This document shows positions 1-9,024 of a stretch of 64,000 nucleotides of DNA, piece after piece. The translations under genes were made by a program, and so were the position numbers. Origin of the DNA: UBA1801 sp035353395 (GTDB lineage: Bacteria; Acidobacteriota; Holophagae; Holophagales; Holophagaceae); NCBI GenBank assembly GCA_035353395.1, contig DAOPZL010000013.1, forward strand, positions 1 to 64,000, written 5' to 3'. Numbering within the stretch: position 1 is the stretch's first letter; each line of letters begins with the position of its first letter. The notes under the pieces were generated by a model, which worked only from the letters and a program-made list of their open reading frames with translations, ran no database searches and was not told the DNA's origin.

Positions 1-75
1 CTGGACGGGAAGATGATCGACAAGCCCATCGTCGAGCGCGCCCGCAGGGTGCTCGAGCTGGCAGGGGAGGCGTGA
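1..75 (+). CDS. citE: Citrate lyase beta subunit (CitE), 3' end only
   Basis: Only the last 24 codons and the TGA stop are inside the window. The visible C-terminus (LDGKMIDKPIVERARRVLEL, then AGEA) fits the end of CitE/HpcH aldolase-like citryl lyases. The stop overlaps the citF ATG by one base (TGATG), so translation is probably coupled. CitE would cleave citryl-ACP into oxaloacetate and acetyl-ACP. The call rests mostly on the adjacent citF and on the downstream citX and citG; the fragment alone is too short to prove the family. Confidence 0.7.
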   Translation: MDGKMIDKPIVERARRVLELAGEA

Positions 76-1592
76 TGATGCGGAAGAATCTTCTCCGTCG
101 GGAGATCCCGGAGGGGATGCGCCCCTTCGAAGGCGCCTGGAGCCGGGACCCCGGCGCCTCGCGCAAGCTGCTCTCCGCGGGCAGGCCGTCCAAGCTGCTC
201 GGGTCCATCGAGGAGGCCATCCGGAAGTCGGGCCTCGAGAGCGGGATGACGGTCTCCTTCCACCATCATTTCCGCGAGGGCGACATCGTGGTCAACCTGG
301 TGATGGAGGCCGTCGCCAGGCTGGGCCTCCGGGACCTCACCCTCGCCTCCAGCTCCCTGACGAACGTCCATGCGCCCCTGAAGGATCTCTGCGCGCGGGG
401 CGTCATCCGGCGCATCTACACCTCCGGGCTGCGCGGCGATCTGGCGGAGGCCGTCTCCCGCGGCCTGATGGACGTCCCCGTGGTCATCCATTCCCACGGC
501 GGCAGGGCGCGCGCCCTGCTGGAGGGAAGCCTCAAGCCCGACGTGGCCTTCCTGGGCGTGCCCTCCTGCGACCGCGCGGGGAACGCCCGGGGCTGGACGG
601 GGAAATCCGCCTGCGGCTCCCTGGGCTACGCCATGGTGGACGCCCGGGTGGCCCGCTCCGTCGTGCTCCTCACCGACGGCCTGGAGGAGCTCCCGGCCGT
701 TCCCGCCAGCATCGGCCAGGATCTCGTGGACTGGATCGTCCCGGTGGAGGCCGTGGGGGACCCGAAGCGCATCTCGGCGGGGGCGACCCGCATGACGCGC
801 GACCCCCGGGAACTCCTCATCGCGCGGCGCGTCGTGGACGCCATGGAGGCCGCCGGGGTCATCCGGGAGGGCTTCTCCTTCCAGACCGGGTCCGGGGGCT
901 CGTCCCTCGCCGCCGTCAGGTTCCTGCGGGACCGGATGCTCGACCTCGGGGTCCGGGCCTCCTTCGCCCTGGGCGGCATCACCAGCCAGACCGTGAAGAT
1001 GCACGAGGAGGGGCTGGTGGGCGCGCTCTTCGACGTCCAGAGCTTCGACATGGAGGCCGGCAGGTCCCTGGGCGTGAACGCGAACCACTTCGAGGTGGAC
1101 GCCTCCTTCTACGCGAACCCGGGCGTCCGCGGGTCCGCGGTCAACCTCCTCGACGCCGTCGTCCTCTCCGCCCTGGAGGTGGACACGGACTTCAACGTCA
1201 ACGTCATCACCGGCTCGGACGGCGTGATCCGGGGAGCTTCCGGAGGCCACTGCGACACGGCCGCCGGATCGGCCCTCACCATCGTGGTCGCGCCGCTGAC
1301 GCGAGGGCGGACCGCCAGCATCGTCCCCTCGGTGGACACCATCGTCACGCCGGGGGAGACCGTCGACCTCGTCGTGACGGACCGGGGGACGGCGGTCAAT
1401 CCCCGGCGTCCGGATCTCCGGGAGGCACTGACCAAGGGCGGCCTCGCCCCCGTCGACATCGAGGAACTCGCCGCCCTGGCCGAACGGATCACCGGACGCC
1501 CCGATCCCGTCGCGCACACGGACCGGATCGTGGGCATCGTGGAATACCGGGACGGAACGGTGATCGACGTCATCCGCCAGATCCGGGAATGA
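75..1592 (+). CDS. citF: Citrate lyase alpha subunit (citrate-ACP transferase)
   Basis: A 505-residue protein, normal length for CitF. CitF moves the acetyl-ACP thioester onto citrate, giving citryl-ACP and acetate, in the cytoplasmic CitDEF complex. Family I CoA-transferase-like features are seen: a glycine-rich stretch near residues 270-280 (FQTGSGGSSLAAVRF), FALGGITSQTVKMHEEG near 300, and a conserved GSDGVIRGASGGHCDTA segment near 380. ATG 75 is preferred over GTG 72 because it overlaps the citE stop and sits behind GGGGAGG. The scaffold gap begins directly after its TGA, so its true 3' neighbour is unknown, although tctC follows in the scaffold. Confidence 0.93.
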   Translation: MMRKNLLRREIPEGMRPFEGAWSRDPGASRKLLSAGRPSKLLGSIEEAIRKSGLESGMTVSFHHHFREGDIVVNLVMEAVARLGLRDLTLASSSLTNVHAPLKDLCARGVIRRIYTSGLRGDLAEAVSRGLMDVPVVIHSHGGRARALLEGSLKPDVAFLGVPSCDRAGNARGWTGKSACGSLGYAMVDARVARSVVLLTDGLEELPAVPASIGQDLVDWIVPVEAVGDPKRISAGATRMTRDPRELLIARRVVDAMEAAGVIREGFSFQTGSGGSSLAAVRFLRDRMLDLGVRASFALGGITSQTVKMHEEGLVGALFDVQSFDMEAGRSLGVNANHFEVDASFYANPGVRGSAVNLLDAVVLSALEVDTDFNVNVITGSDGVIRGASGGHCDTAAGSALTIVVAPLTRGRTASIVPSVDTIVTPGETVDLVVTDRGTAVNPRRPDLREALTKGGLAPVDIEELAALAERITGRPDPVAHTDRIVGIVEYRDGTVIDVIRQIRE

Positions 1593-1692
1593 NNNNNNNN
1601 NNNNNNNNNNNNNNNNNNNNNNNNNNNNNNNNNNNNNNNNNNNNNNNNNNNNNNNNNNNNNNNNNNNNNNNNNNNNNNNNNNNNNNNNNNNN
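1593..1692. other. Assembly gap of 100 N
   Basis: Exactly 100 undetermined bases lie between the citF stop and the truncated tctC. A round 100-N run is usually a scaffolding placeholder, so the real distance may differ. The gap removes the start codon and most of the signal peptide of tctC, and could hide further genes. Confidence 0.98.
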
Positions 1693-2636
1693 TCACCGTC
1701 CTCGCGAGCAGCTTCTCCTTCGCTGCCGAGGCCTATCCCTCGAAGCCCCTCGAGATCGTGGCTCCCGCCAATCCTGGCGGCGGCTTCGACGCGCTGGCCC
1801 GCGCCATCAGCCGGTCCCTCGACACCGAGAAGCTCTACCCCGCGCCCAACTCCGTCCTCAACAAGCCGGGCGCGGGCGGCGCCATCGGCTTCGCCTACAT
1901 GCAGATGAAGGCGAAGGACAACTACGAGCTGACGGTCTTCTCGCCGCCCCTCATCATCGGCTCCCTGAACGGCACCTTCCCGGCCAAGTACACCGAGCTC
2001 ACGCCCATCGCCAAGCTCATCACCGACTACCAGGTGTTCCTGGTCCGCGCGGATTCCCCCTACAAGACCTTCAAGGAGCTGATGGCCGCCGTGAAGGCCA
2101 ATCCCGGAGCGGTCAAGTTCGCAGGCGGTTCCGGCGTGGGCAACATGGATCATCTGGCCTTCTGCAAGGTCGCCAAGGGCGCGGGCATCGATCCCTCCAA
2201 GCTCGTCTACGTCGCGTTCAACGGCGGCGGCGAGGCGATGACGACCCTGCTGGGCGGCAACGTGGCCTTTGTCTCCACGGGCGTCGGCGAAGCGATTCCC
2301 CAGATCCAGGCCGGCACGGTCCGCGCCCTGGCGATCAGCTCCCCCACGCGCAGGAGCGGCCCGCTGGCTTCCATCCCCACCGTCAAGGAGACCGGCATCA
2401 ACGTGACCTACGAGGTCTGGCGCGGCGTCTTCGGAACCCCCGGGATGTCCAAGGAAGCCCAGGCCTACTGGGTCAAGACCCTGAAGACCATGACGAAGAC
2501 CAAGTCCTGGGCCGACTCCGTGCAGAAGATGCAGTGGGTGGACGCCTATGCCGATTCCGCCGCGTTCACGAAGTTCCTGGCCGAAGAGAACAAGACGTAC
2601 GAAGGCCTGATGAAGAACCTCGGGCTCATCAAGTAG
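1693..2636 (+). CDS. tctC: Tripartite tricarboxylate transporter substrate-binding protein (TctC), 5' end lost in gap
   Basis: The frame is open from the gap edge. The first visible residues, TVLASSFSFAAEAYPSKPLE, look like the end of a Sec signal peptide with cleavage after an Ala, followed by the mature start PLEIVAPANPGGGFD that is typical of Bug/TctC proteins. About 314 residues are present, so only the first 10-15 codons are missing. The protein would bind a tricarboxylate in the periplasm and deliver it to TctAB. With citrate lyase upstream and CitX/CitG downstream, citrate is the probable substrate. A 10-bp hairpin follows its stop. Confidence 0.9.
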
Positions 2637-2653
2637 CCGGCTGGCCAACACCT

Positions 2654-2676
2654 GGAGCCGGGCCTCGCCCGGCTCC
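2654..2676 (+). other. Intercistronic hairpin between tctC and tctB
   Basis: A perfect 10-bp stem (GGAGCCGGGC / GCCCGGCTCC) with a CTC loop lies between tctC and tctB. No T-tract follows, so it is not a classical terminator. Stems after binding-protein genes in transporter operons often protect the upstream message or attenuate readthrough, giving more binding protein than permease. That role is inferred. Confidence 0.6.
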
Positions 2677-2696
2677 GCTTCCACGGAGGCCATTCA

Positions 2697-3203
2697 ATGG
2701 CAGCGACGAAAAGCATCGAGCGCACCGCGAGCGTGATCATGACGGTAGTCTCCGCCGCCTATCTCGCGGGGGCATACCTCTTGATCCCCATTCCCGTGAT
2801 CAAGCAGCAGGTCGGGCCCGCCGTCTTTCCCAAGGCCGTCGGGATCCTGCTCCTGGTCATCTCCCTGTGCAACATGTACGTCCAGTTCAAGGGGATGGCC
2901 AAGGAGGATGAGGCGCGGGCCGTCATCATCGGGGCCGAGGACAAGGTGGAGACCAAGGCGGACCTCAAGCTGATGGGCATCATCATCGCGCTGATGACGG
3001 CCTACGCCATCATGTTCGAGAGGCTGGGCTACCCGATCACGACCTTCGTGGTCTTCATCGCCGGCGCCCTGGTCCTCGACCGGAAGCACATGGTGCGCGA
3101 CGTCTTCATCTCCATCGTCTCCAGCTTCGGGATGTTCTACGTCTTCACGAAACTCCTCCGGGTCACGCTTCCCGCAGGCCCCCTGAACATCTTCGGCTGG
3201 TAG
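2697..3203 (+). CDS. tctB: Tripartite tricarboxylate transporter small membrane subunit (TctB)
   Basis: A 168-residue protein with four hydrophobic segments (around residues 15-35, 43-62, 92-110 and 115-155), the usual TctB size and topology. TctB pairs with TctA to form the Na+/H+-driven permease. It starts at ATG behind CCACGGAGGCC and lies 60 bp after tctC and 9 bp before tctA, so the three genes read as one operon. Sequence conservation in TctB is low; the assignment rests on length, topology and its place between tctC and tctA. Confidence 0.88.
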   Translation: MAATKSIERTASVIMTVVSAAYLAGAYLLIPIPVIKQQVGPAVFPKAVGILLLVISLCNMYVQFKGMAKEDEARAVIIGAEDKVETKADLKLMGIIIALMTAYAIMFERLGYPITTFVVFIAGALVLDRKHMVRDVFISIVSSFGMFYVFTKLLRVTLPAGPLNIFGW

Positions 3204-3212
3204 GGAGACATC

Positions 3213-4736
3213 ATGGACCTGTTCCACAACCTGGCCCTGGGCTTCGGCGTCGCCGGCACGCCCTTCAACATCCTCCTCTGCTTCGTCGGCGTCTTCCTGG
3301 GCACCGTCATCGGCGTGCTGCCCGGCATCGGCCCCATGACCGGCGTCGCGCTGCTCATCCCCATCTGCTTCGGTTTCCCGCCGACCTCCGCCGTCATCCT
3401 CATGGCGGGCATCTACTACGGCGCGATGTATGGCGGATCGACGACTTCCATTCTCGTGAACGTGCCCGGGGAATCCTCCAGCGTCGTCACCTGCCTCGAT
3501 GGCCACGAGATGGCCAAGCAGGGCAGGGCGGGTCCGGCCCTGGCCGCCGCGGCCATCGGTTCCTTCATCGCCGGGACCTTCGCGACCATCATGCTCATGG
3601 CCTTCGGACCCTTGTGCGCCAAGATCGCCCTGCGCTTCGGCCCTCCGGAATTCTTCGCCCTCATGGTCATGGCCTTGACCGTCGTGACGAGCCTGGCGGG
3701 GCGTTCGCTGCTCAAGGCGCTCTACGCCACCCTGATCGGACTGGCCATCGCCATGGTCGGCATCGACCTGCAGAGCGGCGCCCAGCGCTTCACCTTCGGC
3801 AATCCCCAGCTCATGGACGGCATCGAGTTCCTGGTGGTGGCCATCGGCCTGTTCGCCCTCACGGAAGTCTTCATCAACATCTCCGAGATGAAGAACGCCA
3901 AGGACGTGAGCACCGAGAAGATCCAGGGCGGGCTCTGGCTCACGAAGGCCGACTGGAAGCGTTTCTGGCCCTCATGCACGCGCGGGACCCTGTCCGGGTT
4001 CTTCGTGGGCGGCGTCGCCGGCGCGGGCGCGGCCGTGGCCAGCTTCGTGTCCTACGGCATCGAGAAGCGCTTCAGCAAGCACAAGAAGGAGCTGGGAACC
4101 GGCGCCATCGAGGGTGTCACGGGCCCCGAATCCGCCAACAACGCCGCGGCGGGCGGATCCCTGATCTACCTGCTCTGCCTGGGCATCCCCGGCTCCGGCA
4201 CCACGGCGATCATGCTGGGCGCCCTCATCATGTTCGGGCTGCAGCCGGGCCCGCTCCTCTTCAGCACGCAGCCGGAGTTCGTCTGGGGCCTCATCGCCAG
4301 CATGTACATCGGCAACATCCTGCTGCTGGTGCTGAACCTCCCCCTGGTGGGCATGTGGGTGAAGCTCCTCAAGGTGCCCGAATACCTGCTCACGCTCTTC
4401 ATCATCGTCTTCTCGTTCCTGGGCGTGTACACCATGAACTCGAGCGTCCAGGACCTGGTCCTCATGATCGTGTTCGGCGTCATCGGCTACGGCATGAAGC
4501 GGGCGGACATCCCCGCCTCGCCCATCATCCTGGGCATGGTGCTGGGCAAGCAGATGGAGGAGAAGTTCCGGCAGGCCATGGTCATCTCGGACGGAAGCCT
4601 GTCGATCTTCTTCACGCGGCCCATCGCCGTGGCCCTGCTGCTGATCGCGGTCATCTCGATCACCAACCCGTACTGGAAGCACATCGGTGGCTTCGCGAAG
4701 AGCCTCTTCATGAAGCCGAAGACCGGGACCGCCTAG
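3213..4736 (+). CDS. tctA: Tripartite tricarboxylate transporter large membrane subunit (TctA)
   Basis: A 507-residue, highly hydrophobic protein with about 12 membrane segments. The TctA signature is clear near residues 35-55 (GVLPGIGPMTGVALLIP), followed by YGGSTTSILVNVPGE near 72-86. A second conserved stretch, EGVTGPESANNAAAGGSLI, lies near 300. TctA forms the translocation path for the substrate delivered by TctC. Start ATG follows GGGAG. It ends 9 bp before citX, linking uptake to lyase maturation. Confidence 0.95.
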   Translation: MDLFHNLALGFGVAGTPFNILLCFVGVFLGTVIGVLPGIGPMTGVALLIPICFGFPPTSAVILMAGIYYGAMYGGSTTSILVNVPGESSSVVTCLDGHEMAKQGRAGPALAAAAIGSFIAGTFATIMLMAFGPLCAKIALRFGPPEFFALMVMALTVVTSLAGRSLLKALYATLIGLAIAMVGIDLQSGAQRFTFGNPQLMDGIEFLVVAIGLFALTEVFINISEMKNAKDVSTEKIQGGLWLTKADWKRFWPSCTRGTLSGFFVGGVAGAGAAVASFVSYGIEKRFSKHKKELGTGAIEGVTGPESANNAAAGGSLIYLLCLGIPGSGTTAIMLGALIMFGLQPGPLLFSTQPEFVWGLIASMYIGNILLLVLNLPLVGMWVKLLKVPEYLLTLFIIVFSFLGVYTMNSSVQDLVLMIVFGVIGYGMKRADIPASPIILGMVLGKQMEEKFRQAMVISDGSLSIFFTRPIAVALLLIAVISITNPYWKHIGGFAKSLFMKPKTGTA

Positions 4737-4745
4737 GGCCGCGCC

Positions 4746-5315
4746 GTGCTCGCACCGGCTGCCACGACACCCGTCGGGGAAGCGGCTCCCGCCGCTTCCC
4801 TGGCCCAGGTCCTGGAGGCCCGCGACCACCGGGCCCGGTGCCACGTCCGCCTGCTGGCCGCGGGATACGGCCCGGTGCTCTCGCTGACGCTCGTCTCGCC
4901 GGGGGCCGTGAAGGACTCGCCAGGCCGGCGCCTCCTGATGGACGCCATGGAGGAGGCCTTCGCGGCCGCCTTCCGGTCCGCCCGCATCCATGTCCCGACC
5001 CGGCTGCGCTTGGACGGCCCCGCAGGGCCGGAATCCTTCTGGGTCGCGGAGGCGTCTCCCAGGCAGGTGAAGCGGATCGCCGTCGAAATCGAACACGGCA
5101 TGCCCTGGGGGCGACTCCTCGATGCCGACGTCCTCATCGCCGGCCCCCGGGGCGAGCCGCTCCCCCTGGCGCGGACTGCGTTCGGGTGGAAGACGCGCCC
5201 ATGCCTGGTATGCGGAAAGGAGGCGAAGGAATGCATCGGCCTGCGCAGGCACCTGCCGCACGAAGCCGAGACACGGACCGCGGCCATGATCCTCGGCCTG
5301 GCGGGGCGGCCGTGA
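4746..5315 (+). CDS. citX: Apo-citrate lyase phosphoribosyl-dephospho-CoA transferase (CitX)
   Basis: A 189-residue protein. CitX attaches the 2'-(5''-triphosphoribosyl)-3'-dephospho-CoA prosthetic group to CitD, the acyl carrier subunit of citrate lyase. The family's C-terminal Cys-rich motif is seen as TRPCLVCGKEAKECIGLRRH near residues 150-169, and LEARDHRARCH near 27-37 matches the conserved N-terminal region. It starts at GTG 4746, 9 bp after tctA. Its stop overlaps the citG GTG by 4 bp. In many bacteria citX and citG are fused or adjacent, which supports the call. Confidence 0.9.
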   Translation: MLAPAATTPVGEAAPAASLAQVLEARDHRARCHVRLLAAGYGPVLSLTLVSPGAVKDSPGRRLLMDAMEEAFAAAFRSARIHVPTRLRLDGPAGPESFWVAEASPRQVKRIAVEIEHGMPWGRLLDADVLIAGPRGEPLPLARTAFGWKTRPCLVCGKEAKECIGLRRHLPHEAETRTAAMILGLAGRP

Positions 5316-6211
5316 ACGACCGGGTTCCGCGCTGGATCGGAAGGCTCGCGGTCGAGGCGCTCGTGGCGGAGGCCACCCTGGCCCCCAAGCCGGGCCTCGT
5401 GACCCCCTTCTCCCAAGGGGCGCACGCCGACATGGACTACCGGATGCTCGTGGCATCCGCCCGGGCGCTGGGGCCTTGCTTCGAGGGCTGCGCCAGGGCC
5501 GGCCTCGAGGCCGCCGCTGCGCACAGGGATCCCGGCACCCTGCTGGACATCCTGCGCCCCATCGGGCTGGCCGGCGAGGACGCGATGAACCGGGCCACCG
5601 GAGGCGTCAACGCGCACAAGGGCGGGATCTTCTGCGTGGGGCTGCTGGGCGCCGCGGTGGGATTCCTGCACGGGCAAGGGCGCGCCGACGTGGAGGGTGG
5701 TTTCGAACTGGTCTCGGGCCTCTGCGCCGGGCTCGTCGCGCGGGAACTGGACCGGCCGCGTCCGGGCGGATCCACGACCGCGGGCGAGCGCCTGTACCGG
5801 GAACAGGGGACCCGGGGCGCCCGGGGACAGGCCGAGGACGGCTATCCGCTGCTGCGGGACCGGCTGCTGCCGATCCTGCGGGATGCCGGCCGGGAGGGCG
5901 GCCGCCGGAGCCCTTCCGCCTGCCTGGACGCCCTGCTGGTCTCGATGAGGGACCTGGAGGACAGCTGCCTGCTTGCCCGGGGAGGGCCCCGGGGGCTCGC
6001 GCTCGCCCAGAGCGGCGCGGACGAGGTCCTTCGCCTCGGCGGGGCGGGCAGCGCGCGGGGACTGCTCGCGCTCAGGGACCTGGACCGGACGCTGTGCCGG
6101 GCGGGGCTGAGTCCCGGCGGATCCGCGGACATGCTGGCCGCGGGAATGTTCCTGGTCGATGCGGAAAACCTTCTTGAAACCTTGCTGGGGGACCGCAGGC
6201 GGATCGCCTGA
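5312..6211 (+). CDS. citG: Triphosphoribosyl-dephospho-CoA synthase (CitG)
   Basis: A 299-residue protein. CitG makes the citrate lyase prosthetic-group precursor from ATP and dephospho-CoA. Family motifs are EATLAPKPGLVTP near residues 20-32, GVNAHKGGIFCVGLLG near 98-113 and SPGGSADMLAAGMFL near 270-284. The start is GTG 5312, in the 4-bp overlap GTGA with the citX stop; the frame is open far upstream, but this start fits the coupling and the family N-terminus. It is the last citrate gene of the run. CitC, the lyase ligase, is not seen here. Confidence 0.93.
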   Translation: MNDRVPRWIGRLAVEALVAEATLAPKPGLVTPFSQGAHADMDYRMLVASARALGPCFEGCARAGLEAAAAHRDPGTLLDILRPIGLAGEDAMNRATGGVNAHKGGIFCVGLLGAAVGFLHGQGRADVEGGFELVSGLCAGLVARELDRPRPGGSTTAGERLYREQGTRGARGQAEDGYPLLRDRLLPILRDAGREGGRRSPSACLDALLVSMRDLEDSCLLARGGPRGLALAQSGADEVLRLGGAGSARGLLALRDLDRTLCRAGLSPGGSADMLAAGMFLVDAENLLETLLGDRRRIA

Positions 6212-6250
6212 TCCGGCCCGGATCCCCTGCAACACGTGAGCGAGCGATCG

Positions 6251-7312
6251 ATGAACGGACTCATCAAGTATTTCGGCGGCAGCATGATCTTCGCGGTCAT
6301 CGCCCTGACCTGCGCCTACTTCGTGGGAGCCTCCGGCGGCGCGGGCCTCGCGGCGGTCATGACGGCCGCCATGCTGGGGCTCCTCGAGACCTCCCTCTCC
6401 TTCGACAACGCCGTGGTCAACGCCAAGGTCCTGGCCACCATGACCCCCTTCTGGCGGCGGATGTTCATGACCGTGGGCATCCTCGTCGCCGTCTTCGGCA
6501 TGAGGGTGCTGTTCCCCCTGGTGATCGTCTGGGCCGTGGGCAGTTCCGGACTGGGGTCGGTGATCGCCATGACCTGGCGGGATCCCGGCCAGTTCCAGCG
6601 GATCCTCTCGGACCAGCACATCGTGGTCTCGGGCTTCGGAGGGGCCTTCCTCTGGATGGTCTTCACCAACTTCTTCTTCGACCACGAGAAGGACGAGCAC
6701 TGGCTCCAGTGGCTCGAGCGGCCCATGCGCCGGCTGGGGAGGATGGATTCCGTGAACGTCCTGGTGACCGTGACCGTCAGCTATCTCTTCTCGAGACACA
6801 TCCCCGAAGGGAAGGGGGCCGAGTTCCTCACGGCCGCCGTCCTGGGCATGGCCACCTACCTTCTGGTGGGAGGACTGACGGGCTTCATCCAGTCGGACCG
6901 GGAAGGGACGGCGTCGCCCCGGAAGAAGGCGACGTTTACCCTCTCGGCCGGCTTCACCTCCTTCCTCTACCTGGAAGTTCTGGACGCCTCCTTCTCCTTC
7001 GACGGGGTCATCGGCGCCTTCGCCCTGACGAACAACCTGTTCATCATCGCCCTGGGCCTGGGCATCGGCGCCATGTTCGTGCGGTCCCTCACCATCAAGC
7101 TGGTGGAGGCGGGCACCCTGGCCACCTACAAGTTCCTGGAGCACGGGGCCTTCTGGGCCATCGGCATCCTCTCCTCGATCATGTACCTGAAGGCGGCGGG
7201 CGTGGAGACGCCGGAAGTCGTCTCGGGAACCCTCGGCGCCGGTCTCATCGGGATCAGCTTCCTCTCCAGTCTGCGGCACAATCGGAATGCCCAGGCCGGC
7301 ACCTGCGGCTAG
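6251..7312 (+). CDS. DUF475 family integral membrane protein (TerC-like)
   Basis: A 353-residue protein with about nine membrane segments. The pattern LLETSLSFDNAVVNAKVL near residues 42-59 and DASFSFDGVIGAFALTNNLF near 240 are the repeated acidic SFDN/SFDG motifs of DUF475 and the related TerC metal-ion proteins. In TerC relatives these acidic residues are thought to bind metal, notably Mn2+. A GTG start 15 bp upstream is possible. It lies 40 bp after citG, so it may be cotranscribed, but no citrate-related role is implied. Confidence 0.85.
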   Translation: MNGLIKYFGGSMIFAVIALTCAYFVGASGGAGLAAVMTAAMLGLLETSLSFDNAVVNAKVLATMTPFWRRMFMTVGILVAVFGMRVLFPLVIVWAVGSSGLGSVIAMTWRDPGQFQRILSDQHIVVSGFGGAFLWMVFTNFFFDHEKDEHWLQWLERPMRRLGRMDSVNVLVTVTVSYLFSRHIPEGKGAEFLTAAVLGMATYLLVGGLTGFIQSDREGTASPRKKATFTLSAGFTSFLYLEVLDASFSFDGVIGAFALTNNLFIIALGLGIGAMFVRSLTIKLVEAGTLATYKFLEHGAFWAIGILSSIMYLKAAGVETPEVVSGTLGAGLIGISFLSSLRHNRNAQAGTCG

Positions 7313-7334
7313 GGACGGGAGGGCAGGCAAGGCC

Positions 7335-8372
7335 ATGACTTCAAGGAAGATCGCGCACTGGGGGGGCCTGGCGGCCGTGTCCCTGCCGCTGGTATGGCTG
7401 GCCAGGGCGGCCGGCCTGCCCGCCGCCTTCCTGCTGGGCGCACTGATCGGCGCGATCGTCTTCGGCCTGGCCAGGCCTTCCGGCCTCAAGGTGGCCAGGC
7501 CGGCGTTCGTGGCCGTCCAGGCGTTGCTGGGCTGCGCCATCGCCCGGACCTTCACGCCGTCCTTCCTCGACTCCATGAAGGACGACGGAGGGGTGATGCT
7601 CCTGGTGGCCCTGACGACGATCCTGGCGGGAGCCCTGGTCGGATGGCTGCTGGTGCGCCACGGGGTCCTGCCCGGCACCACGGCCGCCTGGGGCTCCTCC
7701 CCTGGGGGAGCCTCGGCCATGGTGGCGATGGCCGAGGAATACGGTGCCGACGAGCGCGGCGTCGCCTTCATGCAGTACCTCCGGGTGGTCCTGGTGATCC
7801 TCACGGCCACCGTGGTCTCCCGCGTGCTGATGCCACAGGCGGGATCGGGCGCTCCCGTCCCCCTCTGGGAGGCCACGCCCCTGCGTCCCACGGCCACGAT
7901 GCTGGCGCTGACCGTCGTCGGCGGCCTGGTCGGCGTCTGGTCCAGGATTCCCGCGGGCGCCCTGATCTTCTCCATGGTCCTGGGGGGCGCGCTCCACGTG
8001 ATGGGTCTGGAGATGGCCTTCCCCTCGTGGCTCCTGGCCCTGGCGAACATCGTCCTGGGCTGGAAGGTGGGCCTGGGGTTCGACCGGGACATCCTGCGCT
8101 ACGCGCTGCGCGCCCTTCCCCAGCTGCTGGGCTCCACCCTGCTCCTGATCGCCCTCTGCGCGGGCTCGAGCTGGGTCCTCACCCGGGTGCTCCACCTGGA
8201 TCCCCTGACCGCCTACCTGGCCACGAGCCCGGGGGGGATCGATTCGGTCGCCATGATCGCCCTGGGAAGCGGCACGGACGTCTCCTTCGTGATGACCACC
8301 CAGGCCCTCCGCCTCTTCATGGTGATCCTGCTGGGGCCGCGCATCGCCAAGTGGCTGTGCCGCTTCGCCTGA
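7335..8372 (+). CDS. AbrB-family membrane protein (putative ammonia monooxygenase-like/transporter)
   Basis: A 345-residue membrane protein with two repeated halves. Each half has the AbrB duplication pattern: PAAFLLGALIGAIVFGL near residues 29-45, WGSSPGGASAMVAMAEEYGADERGV near 118-142, and TSPGGIDSVAMIALGSGTDVSFV near 296-318. The family (Pfam AmoA-like/AbrB, unrelated to the DNA-binding AbrB) includes uncharacterised transporters. ATG 7335 sits behind GGGAGGG. It lies 22 bp after the DUF475 gene. Substrate is unknown. Confidence 0.82.
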   Translation: MTSRKIAHWGGLAAVSLPLVWLARAAGLPAAFLLGALIGAIVFGLARPSGLKVARPAFVAVQALLGCAIARTFTPSFLDSMKDDGGVMLLVALTTILAGALVGWLLVRHGVLPGTTAAWGSSPGGASAMVAMAEEYGADERGVAFMQYLRVVLVILTATVVSRVLMPQAGSGAPVPLWEATPLRPTATMLALTVVGGLVGVWSRIPAGALIFSMVLGGALHVMGLEMAFPSWLLALANIVLGWKVGLGFDRDILRYALRALPQLLGSTLLLIALCAGSSWVLTRVLHLDPLTAYLATSPGGIDSVAMIALGSGTDVSFVMTTQALRLFMVILLGPRIAKWLCRFA

Positions 8373-8430
8373 CCGGGCGGAATGATCCCGGGGGCCGCGG
8401 CATCGAACCCTTGACGTGCAGGGCCCATGT

Positions 8431-8447
8431 CCGTCCATCATGGACGG
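8431..8447. promoter_or_regulatory. 17-bp inverted repeat upstream of the cupin-like gene
   Basis: CCGTCCA-TCA-TGGACGG is a perfect 7-3-7 inverted repeat, 20 bp before the next start codon and 14 bp after a TTGACG hexamer (8411-8416). It could be an operator or an mRNA hairpin near the ribosome site. No regulator is identified. Confidence 0.35.
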
Positions 8448-8466
8448 CGAACGATCGAGGTGGCGC

Positions 8467-9006
8467 ATGGATCATCCAGTGCTGATGGAGGAACCCGGCT
8501 TCTGGCGCATCATCAAGCTCAGGCAGTTCCGAAGGACCGAGGGGGTGTCCTTCGACATCATGCCCATGGAGGTCCTGCCGAGGATCGACGGCATCGACCG
8601 GGTGATCCACAAGCGGCACGCCATCTCGCCGGGCGCCGTGGGCGACGTGGCGCGGCCCTGGTACATCCACTCCCACCAGGAGGACAACCTGCTCGTGCTC
8701 CAGGGGAAGCGGACCGCCGAGATCTACAACCTCAAGCACCGGCGGGTCGAGGTGTTCACCGTCACGCCGGACTACGTGGAACGCAACGGCGTCCTGGTCC
8801 ACGATGGGCCCGCCATGGTGGTCTGGTCCGTCAACGTCTTCCACCGGATCACCACCGGGGACGAGGGCTCGGCGTCCATCAACTTCGCGGTCCGGCACCC
8901 GGGGTTCGACATCGACACGGCCTTCGACATCTTCGAGCTGGACACGGCGACCGGCGAGCACCGCCGCATCCGGGAAGGCAGGCTGGACCAGTTCCGGGAC
9001 GCGTGA
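8467..9006 (+). CDS. Cupin-like small protein of unknown function
   Basis: A 179-residue soluble protein. Residues near 60-80 (YIHSHQEDNLLVLQGKRTAE) match cupin motif 1, with an HxH pair and acidic residue that could bind a metal. A second conserved core, VFHRITTGDEGSASINFAVR near 123-142, would be motif 2. The C-terminus is charged. It starts at ATG 8467 behind GATCGAGG. It ends 18 bp from the convergent sigma-54 activator gene. Substrate and role are not recognised. Confidence 0.65.
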   Translation: MDHPVLMEEPGFWRIIKLRQFRRTEGVSFDIMPMEVLPRIDGIDRVIHKRHAISPGAVGDVARPWYIHSHQEDNLLVLQGKRTAEIYNLKHRRVEVFTVTPDYVERNGVLVHDGPAMVVWSVNVFHRITTGDEGSASINFAVRHPGFDIDTAFDIFELDTATGEHRRIREGRLDQFRDA

Positions 9007-9024
9007 GGCGCTAGCGCTGCGCCG

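Noticed and set aside
3614..5311. Long open frame continuing upstream of citG through tctA and citX
   Set aside because: It is the out-of-frame shadow of real genes in GC-rich DNA; CitG homology begins at the GTG at 5312.
4733..8092. Very long minus-strand open frame across citX, citG and the DUF475 gene
   Set aside because: Its translation is low-complexity Pro/Arg/Ala text without any domain, opposite well-supported genes.
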